DNA of 55,024 nucleotides from Calycina herbarum. Taxonomy: Eukaryota > Ascomycota > Leotiomycetes > Helotiales > Pezizellaceae. Shown here in pieces: positions 11,069 through 23,834 of this stretch; within the stretch, counting starts at the first letter, position 1, and each line of letters starts with the position of its first letter. The position numbers and the translations under genes were made by a program. The notes beneath the pieces were generated by a model. It had not been told where the DNA came from and did not search any database. It was given only the letters and a program-made list of their open reading frames with translations. The stretch is taken from assembly GCA_001414485.1 (NCBI GenBank), contig LLEY01000281.1, positions 1-55,024 of the forward strand, written 5' to 3'.

Positions 11069-12181
11069 ATGTATATCCCCTTCCTTTTCCTCCTCCCCTT
11101 CTGCTCAGCAACCACACTTCCACCACCCACCGGACCTCACCAATTATTGCTGACCAACTCAGAATTAATCGATACCTCACGGCCCGATCCATGGGGGAAA
11201 GATGTAATTCCCTACCGTCGACTGATGATCTCCCGTTTCGACCCGTTACCTCTAAATACCTCTTGCTCCTATCATGAGAAAGTGGACTACATGACACCCA
11301 CCATGTCAGGGGCAATGGATGATTTATTCGTACAAATCGGGGTTCCCGCCAATCTCTTCTCCTCTCTAGAAATGGAGTTTTGTTCTCCGTTAAGTCAAGA
11401 GGGGGAGTACCCATTAGTTTTGTTATCTCCGGGGTATAATGCTACGAGATTGTTATACGCTCTCCTCGCCCAAGAAATCGCCTCTCAAGGCTATACCGTG
11501 ATAACAATCGATCATCCTTACGATACAACGGTCGAATTCCCAGATGGTACCCTGGCAGTAGGAGGGAACATGAATCTCTCGGACCCAAGCTCTGTAAACC
11601 ACGCGATAGATATCAGAGCCGCGGACCTCACGTTCACACTCAACACCCTTTCCATCCCACCGACTACATCCGTCCTAGCATTCGGCCATTCCTTCGGTGG
11701 CGCGACTGTTGCACAAACTATGATGTACGACACCAGAATCCGAGGAGGCGTAAACCTCGACGGCGGACTTTTCGGTTCCGTAGTCACCACCGGATTTCCT
11801 CTTCCCCCTTCTTCCCCTGACCAACCCCAATCCTTCATCAACTGGGGCGCAGAAACCCACAACCGCACCTCTCAACCCGACTGGGGAACTTTCTACGATA
11901 AACTCAAGACTCAAAATATATGGGAGAGAGAACTAGGTTTGCGGGATGCGAAACATGGGACGTTTTGGGATTTACCTTCGATTCTTGATTTTAAAGGGGT
12001 GAGGGGGAATGTCTCGGCGGTGGGTGTGGGGTTTATTGGGACGCTGAAGGGGGAGAGGGGCTTGGAGGTTTTGAGTCGGTATTTGGGGGATTATTTTGGG
12101 TTTGTGCTGAAGGGGAATCAGGGGGAGGGGTTGCTTGGGGGAGCGAGTGGGGAGTTTCCTGAAGTGCTGTTTTTGGGGTGA
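11069..12181 (+). CDS. Secreted alpha/beta hydrolase, PAF-acetylhydrolase-like
   Basis: An intron-less frame of 370 residues. Residues 1-15 are a probable signal peptide (MYIPFLFLLPFCSA). The core shows the alpha/beta-hydrolase nucleophile elbow GHSFGG with Ser208, an acid in NLDGGL (Asp231) and a histidine in AKHGTF (His296). That set and order fit platelet-activating-factor acetylhydrolase isoform II-type esterases (family knowledge). Several N-glycosylation sequons (NTS, NAT, NLS, NRT, NVS) support secretion. Substrate is unknown; short-chain esters or oxidised phospholipids are the usual guess. The last quarter is markedly G-rich in codon use compared with the first part. The start is the first in-frame ATG and gives the signal peptide directly. 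It converges with the M28 peptidase gene across the dyad-repeat array. Confidence 0.88.
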   Translation: MYIPFLFLLPFCSATTLPPPTGPHQLLLTNSELIDTSRPDPWGKDVIPYRRLMISRFDPLPLNTSCSYHEKVDYMTPTMSGAMDDLFVQIGVPANLFSSLEMEFCSPLSQEGEYPLVLLSPGYNATRLLYALLAQEIASQGYTVITIDHPYDTTVEFPDGTLAVGGNMNLSDPSSVNHAIDIRAADLTFTLNTLSIPPTTSVLAFGHSFGGATVAQTMMYDTRIRGGVNLDGGLFGSVVTTGFPLPPSSPDQPQSFINWGAETHNRTSQPDWGTFYDKLKTQNIWERELGLRDAKHGTFWDLPSILDFKGVRGNVSAVGVGFIGTLKGERGLEVLSRYLGDYFGFVLKGNQGEGLLGGASGEFPEVLFLG

Positions 12182-12727
12182 GGTGGGGAGTGGGATGGGA
12201 AGGATAGACACGAGGAGTGGGAGTAGAAATGCAAGTCTTACTTCTCGGCACTTTGAAAACTAGAAGATTCAAGAATTGCGAGTTGAGTTGAAACAGGGAG
12301 AGGGTGTAAGATTTCTGTGCGGGGGGAGTTTAAAAACAAGGGAGAGGTGGAGAGGTGTGAAGTGTTGAGGGATCAGGGAAATCAACACATTTCACGCTTA
12401 ATAGCTGGTCTCCCGAAGACTTCTGGGAGAAAAGAAAGCAACTCTTAGTTTGACCTTGGTTTGTTGATTGATTGATGCTAAAGATAGATTCGTTACCATC
12501 TCAGCCTGATTGGAGAGTGAGTGAAATTTGACGTCGTGGGGCGAGGAATGTATATTGGAGGGGGGATTGACGACGGAACACAACTTGAAATGAAGGGTTG
12601 GTGAGTGCTTTTATCTCGAATCTCGATCTCTTGGTGAGATTCTTTGTCCTGCTTTGGAAAAGAAAGAGACATATAGCTCAGTCACCCCTCTCAATATTTT
12701 GTTACACATCGCACTTTTCTGCTGGGC
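12182..12727. other. Intergenic, 3' flank of the hydrolase gene
   Basis: No gene. The right end includes GTTACACATCGCACTTTT at 12701, which resembles the unit heads of the tandem array at 46025-46250. Confidence 0.4.
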
Positions 12728-13201
12728 CGTTCCCAGGTAGCTTGGGAATAGCACAATACTATTCGTAGGTGACCTACCGATTGCAACAAATTGTTTGACC
12801 TGCTATTCCCAGGTAACCTAGGAATAACGATGGAAATGTGAGCCTCTGTTCCTAGGTCACCTACCAATTACAACAAATTATTTTGACTTTCAATTCCCGG
12901 GTAACCTAGTAATAGCAAAAGAACATTGAGCCTCTGTTCGTAGGTAACCTAGGAATTGCTAGGTAACCCACGAAACTCTTCGACCTGCTATTCCCAGGTA
13001 GCCCAGGAACAGCAAAATAAAATTTGGCCTCTGTTCCTAGGTAACCCACTAATAGCAACACAATCTTCGACCTGCTAGCAATTCATAGGTAATCTACGAA
13101 TAGCAACACCACATTCCGGTTACTGAATAAACTCAACCTTCGGTTCACACTAGCTCCTTTTGAGGTGTAGCACGTATCCCTAGGTAACCCGCAAATTGCA
13201 G
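12728..13201. repeat. Regular array of dyad-symmetric repeats (about 11 units)
   Basis: Imperfect palindromes of about 25 bp recur with consensus TTCCTAGGTAACCTAGGAA followed by TAGCA or TTGCA. Units start near 12730, 12760, 12804, 12847, 12891, 12935, 12989, 13032, 13079 and 13175, with a half-unit at 12954. Five consecutive starts from 12760 are 43-44 bp apart. Linkers alternate between a GACCTGC-type and a GCCTCTG-type lead, making a higher-order unit of about 87 bp. Both arms vary while the GGTNACC centre is usually kept. The array lies between the 3' ends of two convergent genes. I know of no named family for it. Confidence 0.85.
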
Positions 13202-13352
13202 TAGCTTGCTTGCTTTCCTCTTAATCGTCCATTTTTCAATCAGTGCCATCAAAAAAATTCAGTGTATCATATTATATTAAAATCTACAAACAGCTAGCTA
13301 CCAAGATGTCCGTCTAATCTACTCTCATCTCATTTATTATACTCTCAAAATC

Positions 13353-15167
13353 TTACATAAAAGGTTTAGGACCGTGATATGGACTCTTCTCGGAGTCAGA
13401 GGTAGCTTCGCTGTCAAAGCTAGTACGTTTAGGAAATCCGTCAAAGGAGATGGCGAATGTTGCGATGGAGTGGGCGACGAGCTGGGAGGGGTTAGCTTTG
13501 ATTTTTGAGGTGGAGGAGTAATAGCAATGTTGACAATTAAGTCTCCAAATGCGGAGCCAGAAGTGCGAGGTTTAAAAAGTTCGGGAAAGAGAAACGAGTT
13601 TCCCAATTGCCCTAGCTTCATTCGTCCAACCTTTCCGATTCTCCTAAAGGGAAAAAGGAGACAGAGTAGGAAACAACCAATAAGTGTAAAAAAAGAGGGA
13701 ACGCTTACCTTAGTATTCAACTCCCAAGCCCCCAAATCACAATTCGAAACATCGTCACAAAGCTGATGATAGCAAGGATCATACCAATCCCCCGCAACAC
13801 CCCCAAACATCTCCTGTTCAGCCTTCGTCTTGATACCTTCAGCTCCAGTAGCGATTCCACCTCCTGGAATTCCATGTTTGATAAATGCGTCATAGTCGCT
13901 TCGTCCATCGAATGGAATATATGTGTAATTCTGTCCATTGGCAGTATAGAAATCAGTATACAAGTCTCTTAACTCCTGGGATCCGACGGGGTTGAGAGCA
14001 TTGGTGGCATTATAAACTTGATATGCAAAATTGGGGGAAGCCATCATATCGTAGTCCATGAAGAGACGGATCTTGAGGTTCTCTTCGGGAGAAAGTTGAG
14101 AAACGTAATAATCGGACCCAAGTAATCCCTCTTCTTCGCCTGCCCACCAGGCGAAACGGACGCAATTTTGGACCGTGTATTTTGGGAGATGGATAGCGAT
14201 TTCCAAAAGAGTCAAAGATCCGGTGCCATCATCGTTGATACCTGGACCCTCGGAAACAGAATCACTGTGTCCTCCAGCCATAACGCAGTTATCCTGATCT
14301 CCCCCTTTGGTTTGAGCAATGATGTTTGTGGTTGCTGTTTTGCGAACGATAGCATCGATCCAGGCGGACGATGGGATGATCTTTCCAGCTTTCAAATCCT
14401 CGATATATGGTTGTGCGGCTTCGTTCGAAAGTCCGAAGGTGGCGACGTGGTTTGAATTTGGGCTTTCTAGAGTTCCGGAAAGAGAACCTGGGTAATTGTT
14501 ATATACCACAGCAGCGATTGCCCCAGCCTTTCCTGCAGCAGCAGATTTGGCACCAAATGAACAAATTCCCCGACGAATCAGGGCAATTGAACCGGTGGTA
14601 TTGGCGGGATAATCGGAAGCATCACATCCCTCATTCGCTACCAGGACTAAAGGCCCATATACCGCTTCCTTATGTGGTGTTGGTGGGGTAAGAGACATAG
14701 GCGAGGCCGAAACCTCGTCAGAGCCAAAGATAAGCTTCGATCCGAAAACATTTCCTACTACAGCGTCGAAGGTTTGATTCGAGATATCGTAGTAATCCGA
14801 GTATTCGGAGAGGGTGGAGTAGAGGTAGTTAAGTGTGCCGGTGTGACCTGAGTGGAGCTTGTGTTAGTAGACAGTTTTGAGAGAGCTACTCTTGAATCAA
14901 CCTACCCGCGCTACCTATAACTCTCGTAGGATGATGATACTCCTCAATCCCCAACTTAGCAATCTCATACAACTCCTTCGCCCGCTTCAGCAAGTTCTCA
15001 GAGTGTATATGATCCTGCAACTTCGTAGAGCTGACCAGCGGCTTTGATTTGGAGTTGGTGTTGATAAGAGCTTGCTGATTAGCCTGATCAGAAGCTTGGA
15101 GAGGTTGTTGAACCGCAGAGGACGCTGCGAGCGTGGAAAGCACAACGAGGGCAAGTATCGACTTCAT
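13353..15167 (-). CDS. Secreted M28 aminopeptidase with PA domain (aminopeptidase Y-like)
   Basis: Predicted join 15167..14906, 14847..13709 and 13481..13353, 509 residues. Introns are 58 bp (GTAGGT donor, CTCAG acceptor, phase 1) and 227 bp (GTAAGC donor, CCCAG acceptor, phase 0). The second intron joins NTK to the family-typical LVAHSIATFA. A signal peptide (residues 1-18) and probable propeptide precede a protease-associated domain (about 125-250). Zinc-site residues of the M28 fold are visible: His281 and Asp283 in GGHSDS, Asp293/294 in NDDG, Glu325-327 in GEEEG, Asp352 and 354 in MDYDM, and His448 in CYHQLCDD. It should remove N-terminal residues from peptides outside the cell or in the vacuole. 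Upstream GATAA-type sites near 15310 could be AreA sites (weak inference). The C-terminal tail ends in PYHGPKPFM. Confidence 0.92.
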
Positions 15168-15793
15168 TCTTGCAGATAATTTGACAACTTGAGAATGAGA
15201 AGAAAGAGACCCAAGTGAAGGAGGGAACGAAAGAGTAGTAGAGAGAGATACACGGTCACACCGTGGATATGTCGTGCGACTGAGTCAGGTGTATTGGTGA
15301 GGCAACGCGATAACAGATGGCGATCATGCCAAGATATCAGCCTTGCTCCTGCATAGGAAACAGACAGGGGTAGCTTCGATGTTGCTAGAAATTCCGACAT
15401 TGGTGGAGCCAAAGTATACAGAGGTACTAAAGAAATATTGACAAGCGGAAGCTACTATAAAAAGCGAACCCCCTCAAAACTTAATGGGGAAAGATCAGAA
15501 AATGATCAATTCCACTCGGAAAGAAGCAGCCGTAAAGAGAGGAGATATTCAGAAAGCGGAAAACAATGCTATGTTCAATTGAGGCATCCAGTAACGGAAC
15601 ACCAAAAAAACTATAGATCAATAGATCTTACCTTCCCAATGCCAGTCCAACCCCATCACTGCCATATAATACAACCCTTTTCATTACTCCACTCCCATAT
15701 CTCTTTTGCGGCCGTGTTAACATAATCATGGCCTTTCCATTATAACAAAAAAGAAAAAATCAGCATACGAGTACAGCGGCTACGAAACCAAGC
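15168..15793. other. Intergenic region between CWH43 and the peptidase gene
   Basis: About 0.6 kb between the peptidase start and the CWH43 stop, both on the minus strand. It should hold the peptidase promoter and the CWH43 3' end. No gene or repeat is evident. Confidence 0.5.
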
Positions 15794-18700
15794 TCAAGCA
15801 TAATATCGTGGGGCATCGTCCAAGACGTGGTAGAAATGCCCCCTGACTCCCTCTCCTCGGAACATTTGAGGAAACCTTCGTCCTTCTGGTACTTCTGCTT
15901 CAGTAATATTTTTGTTCCGGAGCTTTTCGTCTTTGGGCACCTCCTCGCCGATTGCGAACTTGCCGACTTGAATTTCTGTGTCTGTAATGGTTGATCTCGA
16001 AACTCGCGCATATCCAATTCTTTTCAGTCCTTTGTATAAGATGTATTCACACCATCTATCCCAATCGCTCGGATCGATATCGAGCATCCCACTCTCTTCT
16101 GAAACATATTGATTGTAGGTTCCCTCGAGTGGTTTCGTGACGAGGTACGAAAGGAGAATGGATGGCCGAGGTGATGCCCCCATAAGCTTTGAGAGGTATT
16201 CGCTTTGAAGCCTCCTGTCTTCGGGGTCTTCTTCTTGTCCTGAGTGAAAGACGAACACATCTATCATCTCACCGTAGACATCAAGCGTCGCTTCAATCGC
16301 CGGTGCTAGCTCACCAACGGGAGATGGTGTTAAATGATGTGTTGAGTTGACAATAGGGAACTTTGACAGCAATGCAGCTCCCCAGGTATGCTTGTTTGGA
16401 CCTGGTCCATAATCCACATACATTCCCAAATCCTCCGCGAGGAATTGAGTGGTATCACGATTCCCCATGGTGATTCGCTGCAAGTCCGACTCCAAAAGAC
16501 CGATTACATCGATTTCGAGTTCTTTAATGACATCACGCATGCGATACTCCGAAGACCACATATCATTGTCGAGTGAAAAATGGATGGTCCAAATTCCTGC
16601 TGTAAGAATCTTCTCATCCTTGTGATATGGGACATAGTCGTATCTTGGAAATCGGAGGTAAGCGATGGCGATGGACGAAAGTTGAAGTACGCTCAGGACG
16701 TAAATATAATACCAAGGCTGTTTTGGATAGCTGGCGCTTATGAACGGGCCCATACGTTTTCGTGGTGGATAAACTGGCTTAGTGGAGATAGCCGTGAAGA
16801 CTCCACAGCCGATGAGAATCATAGTGGTAGCCACAACCCAGTCAGTACGTTCCCGGACTAGATGACCCCCAGGCACAAAAGCATAGGCAACCACCCATGT
16901 ATGAAATAAAGTCATGAAGTTGTAGACCAGAAACCCCAATCCAAAAGTCGCCGCCGGAGTTTTTCTAGCAGCAGATCCAATCAAAGGTATGGACACCGCC
17001 ATCAAATATACCGCCGTGATGAGAGCACCATAGTATCCCGTCCAATTACTACGAGTTGTGAGTAATGCTGCTCCAACACAGCCAACTCCGTAAAGTGTCC
17101 AGCCTGTCGCCAAACCTTCATGAAAAATACCAATCAACAAACCAGCCCCCATAGCAGCGATTGTCAAGGCGCCATGAGGTGCGGAAATTGGTCCACGAAC
17201 AGGAAATCCTTCCCAGACCCAGAGAATCATCGTACTAGAGTCAGCTAGGAGAAAGTGCATACCAAAAAATACGCCTCCAATACCCAGGCCAGCAAGAACA
17301 GATGAACCTTCCCGGCGTGTCTGAGAATTGAGGTCGTCGCCACCGTTTCGTCTGGCGTATGGAAGTTGACCCCGTCGAGTAGAGCGCATGACAGCAAGTA
17401 CGGCAAGAATGAAGCCAATACCATTCCATCCTCCATTTGAAGCATGGGATGTTGGCCATATCGGATTACTGGTTTGAAAAGCGAATTTTACAACACTTGA
17501 GGCCAGCAGACCGATCGTCCAAGCCAAACTCTTCCACTCAAGACGCATCGGATTTCCAGCTTCTGTGTACCAAGTCGCAGCCCACGACAGGCATGACATC
17601 CAAACGCCAAAGCCAACAGTGAACAACCGGAAAACTGGATCCTCTATTTGATATGCAAGCAATCCTGCGAGGGATAGGAAATGGCAAAGTCGAAGGTTTT
17701 TGACAACCATTGTTCGAATGGACTTGACACCAAGCAAGAAAGGGGAGACTGTCGTCATGATGATTATTTCGTACCCCGAGATACCCATATGCCATAATGG
17801 AAAGACTATGCATGTGAGTTTTATCGTCTCATGGCTTGAAGAGAATGAACTTACACCATACTACGACACCCAACGAAGTAAGGACTGACCAAAATATGAA
17901 CTGAGCTCATGTTAGAGTAGCAATGGAATTCATATAAATTTACTCACGCCGTGGTAGATGTCCGCTGCAGCATCAATTGCCTGACTCCAATCGAAGCTGT
18001 GGCCAAATACCTGGTCGAAAATCGGGCGCTTGTCTTTTCTACAGCAGAGTTAGTAATGGAATGCTCTTACGAGAATTGGGCATATCACATACTGTTTTTC
18101 AAGAATCGAGTCTGCGAGCATCTTGTTGTTTCTGTCAAATCGATTTGTTTAGAAAAGTTCAAGTAATTTTTGGCGTAAAATACATATAGTCATATTCACT
18201 ACTTAGGAAGCCAATAGACGTACCCCTTGCTCGCACCCTTGACGTCTTTGACAACAAGTTCAAAAGTTTCAAAATCAAGAGCCGTGACTGAATCAAAAGC
18301 GACGTCAAACAAAACCAAGGCCCATTCAAAAAAGGCATATATTGTATAGGCTGAGTCACATTAGTTCAAGTGCCATGGGTGGGCGCAAACAAAACTTGAG
18401 CTTACCTCCGGCGACCTTGTGAACCTTGTGTTGAATAAAAAAGTATATCAAGGGTATCAGAGTGCCAAAGAATGCTCCCGCCAAGTACTTTCGGTATTTG
18501 ATTGCCCTGGGATTGTCAGGACTTAGGGCGAGGCAGCCAAGAGTCCATGGCAAGGTGGCAACGAGGTAGGAAATCATAAAGATATCATGCCAATCGTGAT
18601 CGTCCGTCGATGTCACATATGTCCAGCCTCCGCAGGTAATTGTCCGAAAGAGCCCGGTGTATGCGACGAGCTTGGGGAGGGTCGAGTTTGGACGAGCCGT

Positions 18701-19109
18701 GACTAGGTACCATAATCCCACCAAGACAAACCTGGGACCTGCCATTACGTCAATCACCATATTCTCTAGTGGGATTCCTCTGCCATACCCGATGTGATCG
18801 CGATGAAAAGCATGAAAAACGAGCGTTCGGGGTATCGATCGCCAATTGTCGCGGAAACGGAGGGAAACCATTCCTGAGGATAGCCATAATGTTCGTTCTG
18901 CACGATTTTGTGGTAATGAAGCGAGACGCCGACGATTAATGCGCTGATGAAGGCGCCTGCGGAAAACGTCAGAAAAATGCTCAAAGAATGGTAAAACGGT
19001 CGCGAAAAGAGGGCATTCTCGTACAATATGCAGCAATGGTGTGGATGTAGGCAACCCAGCTGCCGGAGAACGCGAGTACTTCTTTCCCTTCTTTAATTTT
19101 GGGCGCCAT
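15794..19109 (-). CDS. CWH43: CWH43 family protein (PGAP2/FRAG1 domain fused to endonuclease/phosphatase-like domain)
   Basis: Eight exons, minus strand: 19109..19025, 18956..18789, 18738..18406, 18350..18224, 18131..18093, 18038..17948, 17900..17855 and 17805..15794. All junctions are GT-AG and phase-consistent, giving 966 residues, close to the yeast protein (about 950). The N-terminal third is a multi-membrane FRAG1/PGAP2 region ([26 protein letters not shown], then [10 protein letters not shown]). A conserved [16 protein letters not shown] segment is rebuilt by splicing at residues 293-308. About ten further membrane segments follow. Residues from about 696 are the exonuclease/endonuclease/phosphatase-like domain ([21 protein letters not shown]). 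Cwh43 introduces ceramide into GPI anchors in the ER/Golgi (family knowledge). An upstream in-frame extension to 19286 begins with TTG, so the ATG at 19109 is preferred. Confidence 0.93.
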
Positions 19110-19632
19110 ACTGGTTCCCTGAGGTCTTGTCACATCAAAGGAGGATTTCCGAAGGATCCGGAGGTCAACAAAAGCGAAAAGGTCGGGTTTTGAGAAAGAT
19201 GGAGGTGTTGATGGTTGAGTTGGAAGTGTGGATTTCGGAGGCACTTCCTTCTTTATCAACTCGGCGGGGCCTCCAGAGAGCTCCAAGGGAAAACAGACAG
19301 GGATACAGGCGCCTCGGTGGCTCGTAAATTCTCACCCACACAGAGAAGGGCAAAGAAGGAGGATACCTACGTATTCGTTGGTGTAATGTAAAGACCAACT
19401 AATTAACGTAAATCTACGGAGTAAAAACTGGGAATGGATTATTTAGGACATAGATTTGCGTCATATATAAAGACTTAATACTATAGATATAAAAGCTACG
19501 TTAACTAATATAACACTGCGGTTAATAAGTCGTATATACTAAAACTAAACTTGTATTTATTTCTAAGTTAGTATATAAGTAATTTAATTATAACTTTTAT
19601 TAACTATAATACTTTTTAAAATTTAAAAACAG
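19110..19632. other. CWH43 5' flank grading into AT-rich DNA
   Basis: GC-normal sequence to about 19400 should contain the CWH43 promoter. From about 19430 the sequence becomes AT-rich and stop-dense, probably the edge of an older repeat that the outer pogo element entered. Confidence 0.5.
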
Positions 19633-20438
19633 TAAAACGTGGTTTATCACCGAGTCGGTAATTTTTCCTTAGTATTAAACTTTAAATATTAATAAATTAA
19701 CTATAATATATTAAATTAACTAAATCTAATCAGAATCTAATGAACTAGATATATCTACAGCTTCTTAATAAGTTCGTACGTTATAACCAGCTTTTCTACA
19801 GATTCTACAGTGTCGCCTAGACAGCTGTCTCTTCTTACGACTACCCCCCGCCGTACGTACATCGCGTCGCACCTGCTTATCTACATCCTTTTAAGCTATA
19901 ATATCTTAGACATACTCTACTATAAGTGCACCCCCTTGACGGACACAAGCCTTTTTAGCCCTTCGGCGTTTACTTAGAGCTTTATTAGCTACTCGAAGAG
20001 TATATACCTTAGTAGACAGTAGAGTTATCTTATAAGCTATTCGCTTTATATCTTTAGCTAATATAGTAACTATCTTAAAAAGTAGAGTTAGCAAGCTCCC
20101 TTAGTAACAGGTAATCCGATTTCGAATAAAAGTTGTTTATAAGAGAGCTTTAGTTAGATTAGAAGGAGTCTAGAAGACCTAAGAGTAGCTATTAGCTATA
20201 GAGTCTAGAAAGAGTTAGAGTTTATAACTTTATATTAAGCTTTAAAAGTACTACTTATAAGTAAGTTAAAAGGTACTAAGCTAGCTCTACGGAATCTAGC
20301 TTAATAGTTTTAGGCTATTATAGATTTCTTATATACTACTATAAAAGCTAGAAAGAACTCTATCTTTATAATATAGTTAATATAAGCTTTAATAAACGTC
20401 TTAATCTACCGACTATATATCTGCTTTAAGATACTAAA

Positions 20439-20885
20439 TATAACGAAACTCAAATAAACTAAACAAAGATAACTAAGTCTCGAAGGTTAGTATATAAGTA
20501 AGAAGTATAAATATAATAGATTATTTACTTAGAAGTAAACTTATTACTTATATCAAAGATATTAAATAAGATAATAAGATTAATAACTAAAGTTAAGTAC
20601 GAAGCTTCTATCTAATAATAGATATACTAGTTATATATAAAACCCTTTATACTACCTAGATCTCTATATAAGCCTAGATCCCTAGATCTCTCTAGATTCT
20701 TTAAGAGATCTAAGAGAATCTATTATATAACTACTAATAGTTATCTAATAATAAGATCCTAGAATACCTAAATACCTTTATATTACTAATTCTCTCTTAT
20801 ATTACCTTCTATTTCCTAAATATCATACCTTATCTTATTAGAGCGCTGTCTAGACTACTTACTATATATAATATAATTTATAATA
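20439..20885 (-). repeat. LTR of the gypsy element (3' LTR in element orientation)
   Basis: It is 447 bp, identical in length to the copy at 28612-29058. It starts TATAACGAAACT and ends TTTATAATA. Original TG...CA ends have become TA by transition. Differences seen against the partner are C/T or G/A. Confidence 0.88.
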
Positions 20886-23834
20886 CTATTCTCTTCTTAG
20901 CTTAGCATATTCTTATACTTAAGTATAAGCTAAGAAACTTAGTTAGAGTACTAGTAGTATTCTTTCTTTTCTATTATATTCTATCTTATATAAAAGAAGA
21001 AAGAAGAACGAATACTTCTTATAAAAAGTATTAAAATAGTTTATAATAAAATATTACTATATTCTTACTACGCTTCTTAAAAGTATAGATATTTTATTAA
21101 TACCTCTTAATCTTCTTAATATTCTAAATACGTTTAGTTAAAGCTAAAATATAATAAAACTAATAATATTTAGAAGAAGAACGTTTCTTATACTAGTAAC
21201 TAGACCTCTATCGAAAGATAAGAGGAGAAGCTAGAAAGAGAAGAGAAGAAGGTAATAATAAAGATTCTACGTTTACGAAAGTAGAAAGCCTTTCTTAAAG
21301 AAAGGTAATATAAGATATCTTATTATAGTCTTCGTTTTCTTAATAAACTTAATACTACTAAGAAGGTAGAGAAGAAAGAGAAGAAGAAGAAAGAAAGAAA
21401 AGAGAAAGAATAGTAGAAGATAGAGGAAGAATAATAAGAGACAGAGATCGTATACCTAGTAGCCTTATCTAACTCTATTAGCTCCTAATCTAAATTAAGT
21501 TTTAACCTAGCTTTTCTTAAAGCTTTTCCTTCTAACTATAAGATATAAGTAAACCTAGGTTTTATTAGTAGAACTCTTAAAGTTATACTAGATAGTAGTT
21601 AAGATTACTTTTTAGTTCTTAAATATTTTCTAAGTATAAGTAATCTAACTATTTTACTAAATACTTAACTTATTCTTTAATAAGTTTATAGTTAAGAATA
21701 TTCTTAACTTTATATTTAGTATTTAAGTTTACTAGTTAAATTTCTATAATTAGAGCTAGTAGTGCTCCTAGTAGTACTAGTTTAAGTAAGGATATATAGA
21801 ATACTAGGTAGATGTTTATTATCTTTAGTAGTACTAATTTATAATTTAAAAGTCTCTTAACTTATTTAAATTTAAATAGTCTAAGTTTCTTATAATCTAG
21901 TTTATTACTTAGTCTCTTTATATTAATATTTTTCTATACTAAGTAGACTTTATCTCTCTCTTTTAGCGTTAGCTTCTAACTACGTCGTTTATTATAGTAG
22001 TACGCGTTTCTTTCTACTACGAATTACAAGTCTTCTATAAGTTCTTTATATAAGCTTTTAATTTTTAAGACGTAAATATAAGTAAGTTAGTTATTAATAG
22101 TCGTAGATAGTAGTTCTTAATATACTAATAATTTATATCTATAGTTAGTATAGAATAGTATAATAAGTATTATTTCTATTACTAAACTATTATAGATAAA
22201 CTATACTAAAGGTAGTAGTTCTATCTAATTATCTTACTAGTAGTTTATATAATAATAAAGGTATATTTTAACTACTTAATTTATCCTTTCGTTTCCTTTA
22301 TTTATTTAAGAGTAAAAGGCTATAGAGAGCTTCCTTTTCGTATCTAATCGTTTTATAAGAGTAATCTAAAATTTTAAAGTAAAGAGCTTATCTCTATCTA
22401 AGAGTATTTCTTTAGATAGTCTATGTCTTAAAACTACTTCTTTAAGAAATATAAATACTAATTCCTCTACTATACTTAACTCTATATATATTATTAGAAT
22501 TATATACTTTATAAGTTATTCTATAATAACTAGGATTAAGTTATACTTAACTTCTATTATTAGATTTTTAGATTTTAGTAATTTAATAATAAAATCTATA
22601 GATATTAATTTCTAAGGTATTTATAGTATTAGAGTAGTATTTATCTATCTATAAGGTATATAGTAAGAAGTCTTATTCCTAGTATAGGTATTATAATCTA
22701 CTATTACTTCTTTAACTATTATAGATAATCAGTTAATATAGTAGTATTATCTTATCCTCTAAAAGGTTCTATGAATTCCTTAGTATCTATAAGCGAGTAT
22801 AGTATAGTATTCTTATATAAACTCCTTTATATATAAGCTAAGAACCTATAGTTTCCCTTTTATATACTAGTTATAACTCTTATATATATTTTAAATTTTA
22901 TTTATCTAGATGTTATTTATTACTACTATTTCGTATATAATAGGTACTAAGTCTCTATTTTTAAGAGTTTTTAAGATTATAATCTTCTTATACTCTTTAT
23001 TTCTCTTATATCTAGGTTTCTAGCTAAGAGTATTAGCTTAAGTGTTTAACGTTCCTTTTATATAATAAATAATAATATTAAATCCTTTTAATATTTCTAC
23101 TTATTTAGCTAACTATCTAGTTATAAGTTCCTTAGTTATTATAAACATTCTAAGGTTCTTATAGTTAGATAGAATCGTAACTTAGTATTTTACTAGCTAT
23201 AAATAGATTCTCTAGTATTCTAAAGCTAATACTATAGTAAGTAATTCTTTATTAAAGATACTATAATTTTATTAAGCTAGGTTAAATATTTTAGAATAAT
23301 ATATAATAGACATAAGTTTCCTCTTTCTATTTAGTTATAAGTAAATTATATCTACTAATATATCTAAGGCGTCTATTTTAATTATACTAGGTTTTTTTAT
23401 ATTAAAATTATATAGAATAGGTTTTTCTATAAACTTTACTTTAATCTTTTAAAAAGCGTCTTTAGCTTATTTATTCTAGATAAATTTAATAGCTTTCTTA
23501 ACTAGTATTAATATTAGTTTAGCGATTTTTATATAGTCTTATATAAATAGATAGTAAAAGTTTATAAATCTAAGAAAGAACTATACGTCTTTTACGTTTT
23601 CTAGTAATTTCTAGTTTAAGATATCTTAGATCTTTACTAGATCTATTTCTATTTTCTCTAAGCTAAATACCTATCCTAGAAAGAGTGTCTAAGTTACTTT
23701 AAACTTATATTTCAAGAGTTTTAACTAAGAGTTTACTTTTATAAGTTATTATAAAACCTTTTTAATATATCTCTTATATTCTTCTTCTTTTTCTAAGAAT
23801 ATTAATATATTATCTAGGTAATAAATTACTATTA

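Noticed and set aside
12728..13201. CRISPR-like reading of the regular repeat array
   Set aside because: The host is eukaryotic, the units are imperfect palindromes and the linkers are themselves repeated, not unique spacers.
19110..19286. 59-residue N-terminal extension of CWH43
   Set aside because: The frame opens with TTG and has no ATG before 19109.
19906..20094. Minus-strand frame of 62 codons
   Set aside because: It is the basic C-terminal segment of the outer pogo transposase, matched by a copy in the inner element; not an independent gene.
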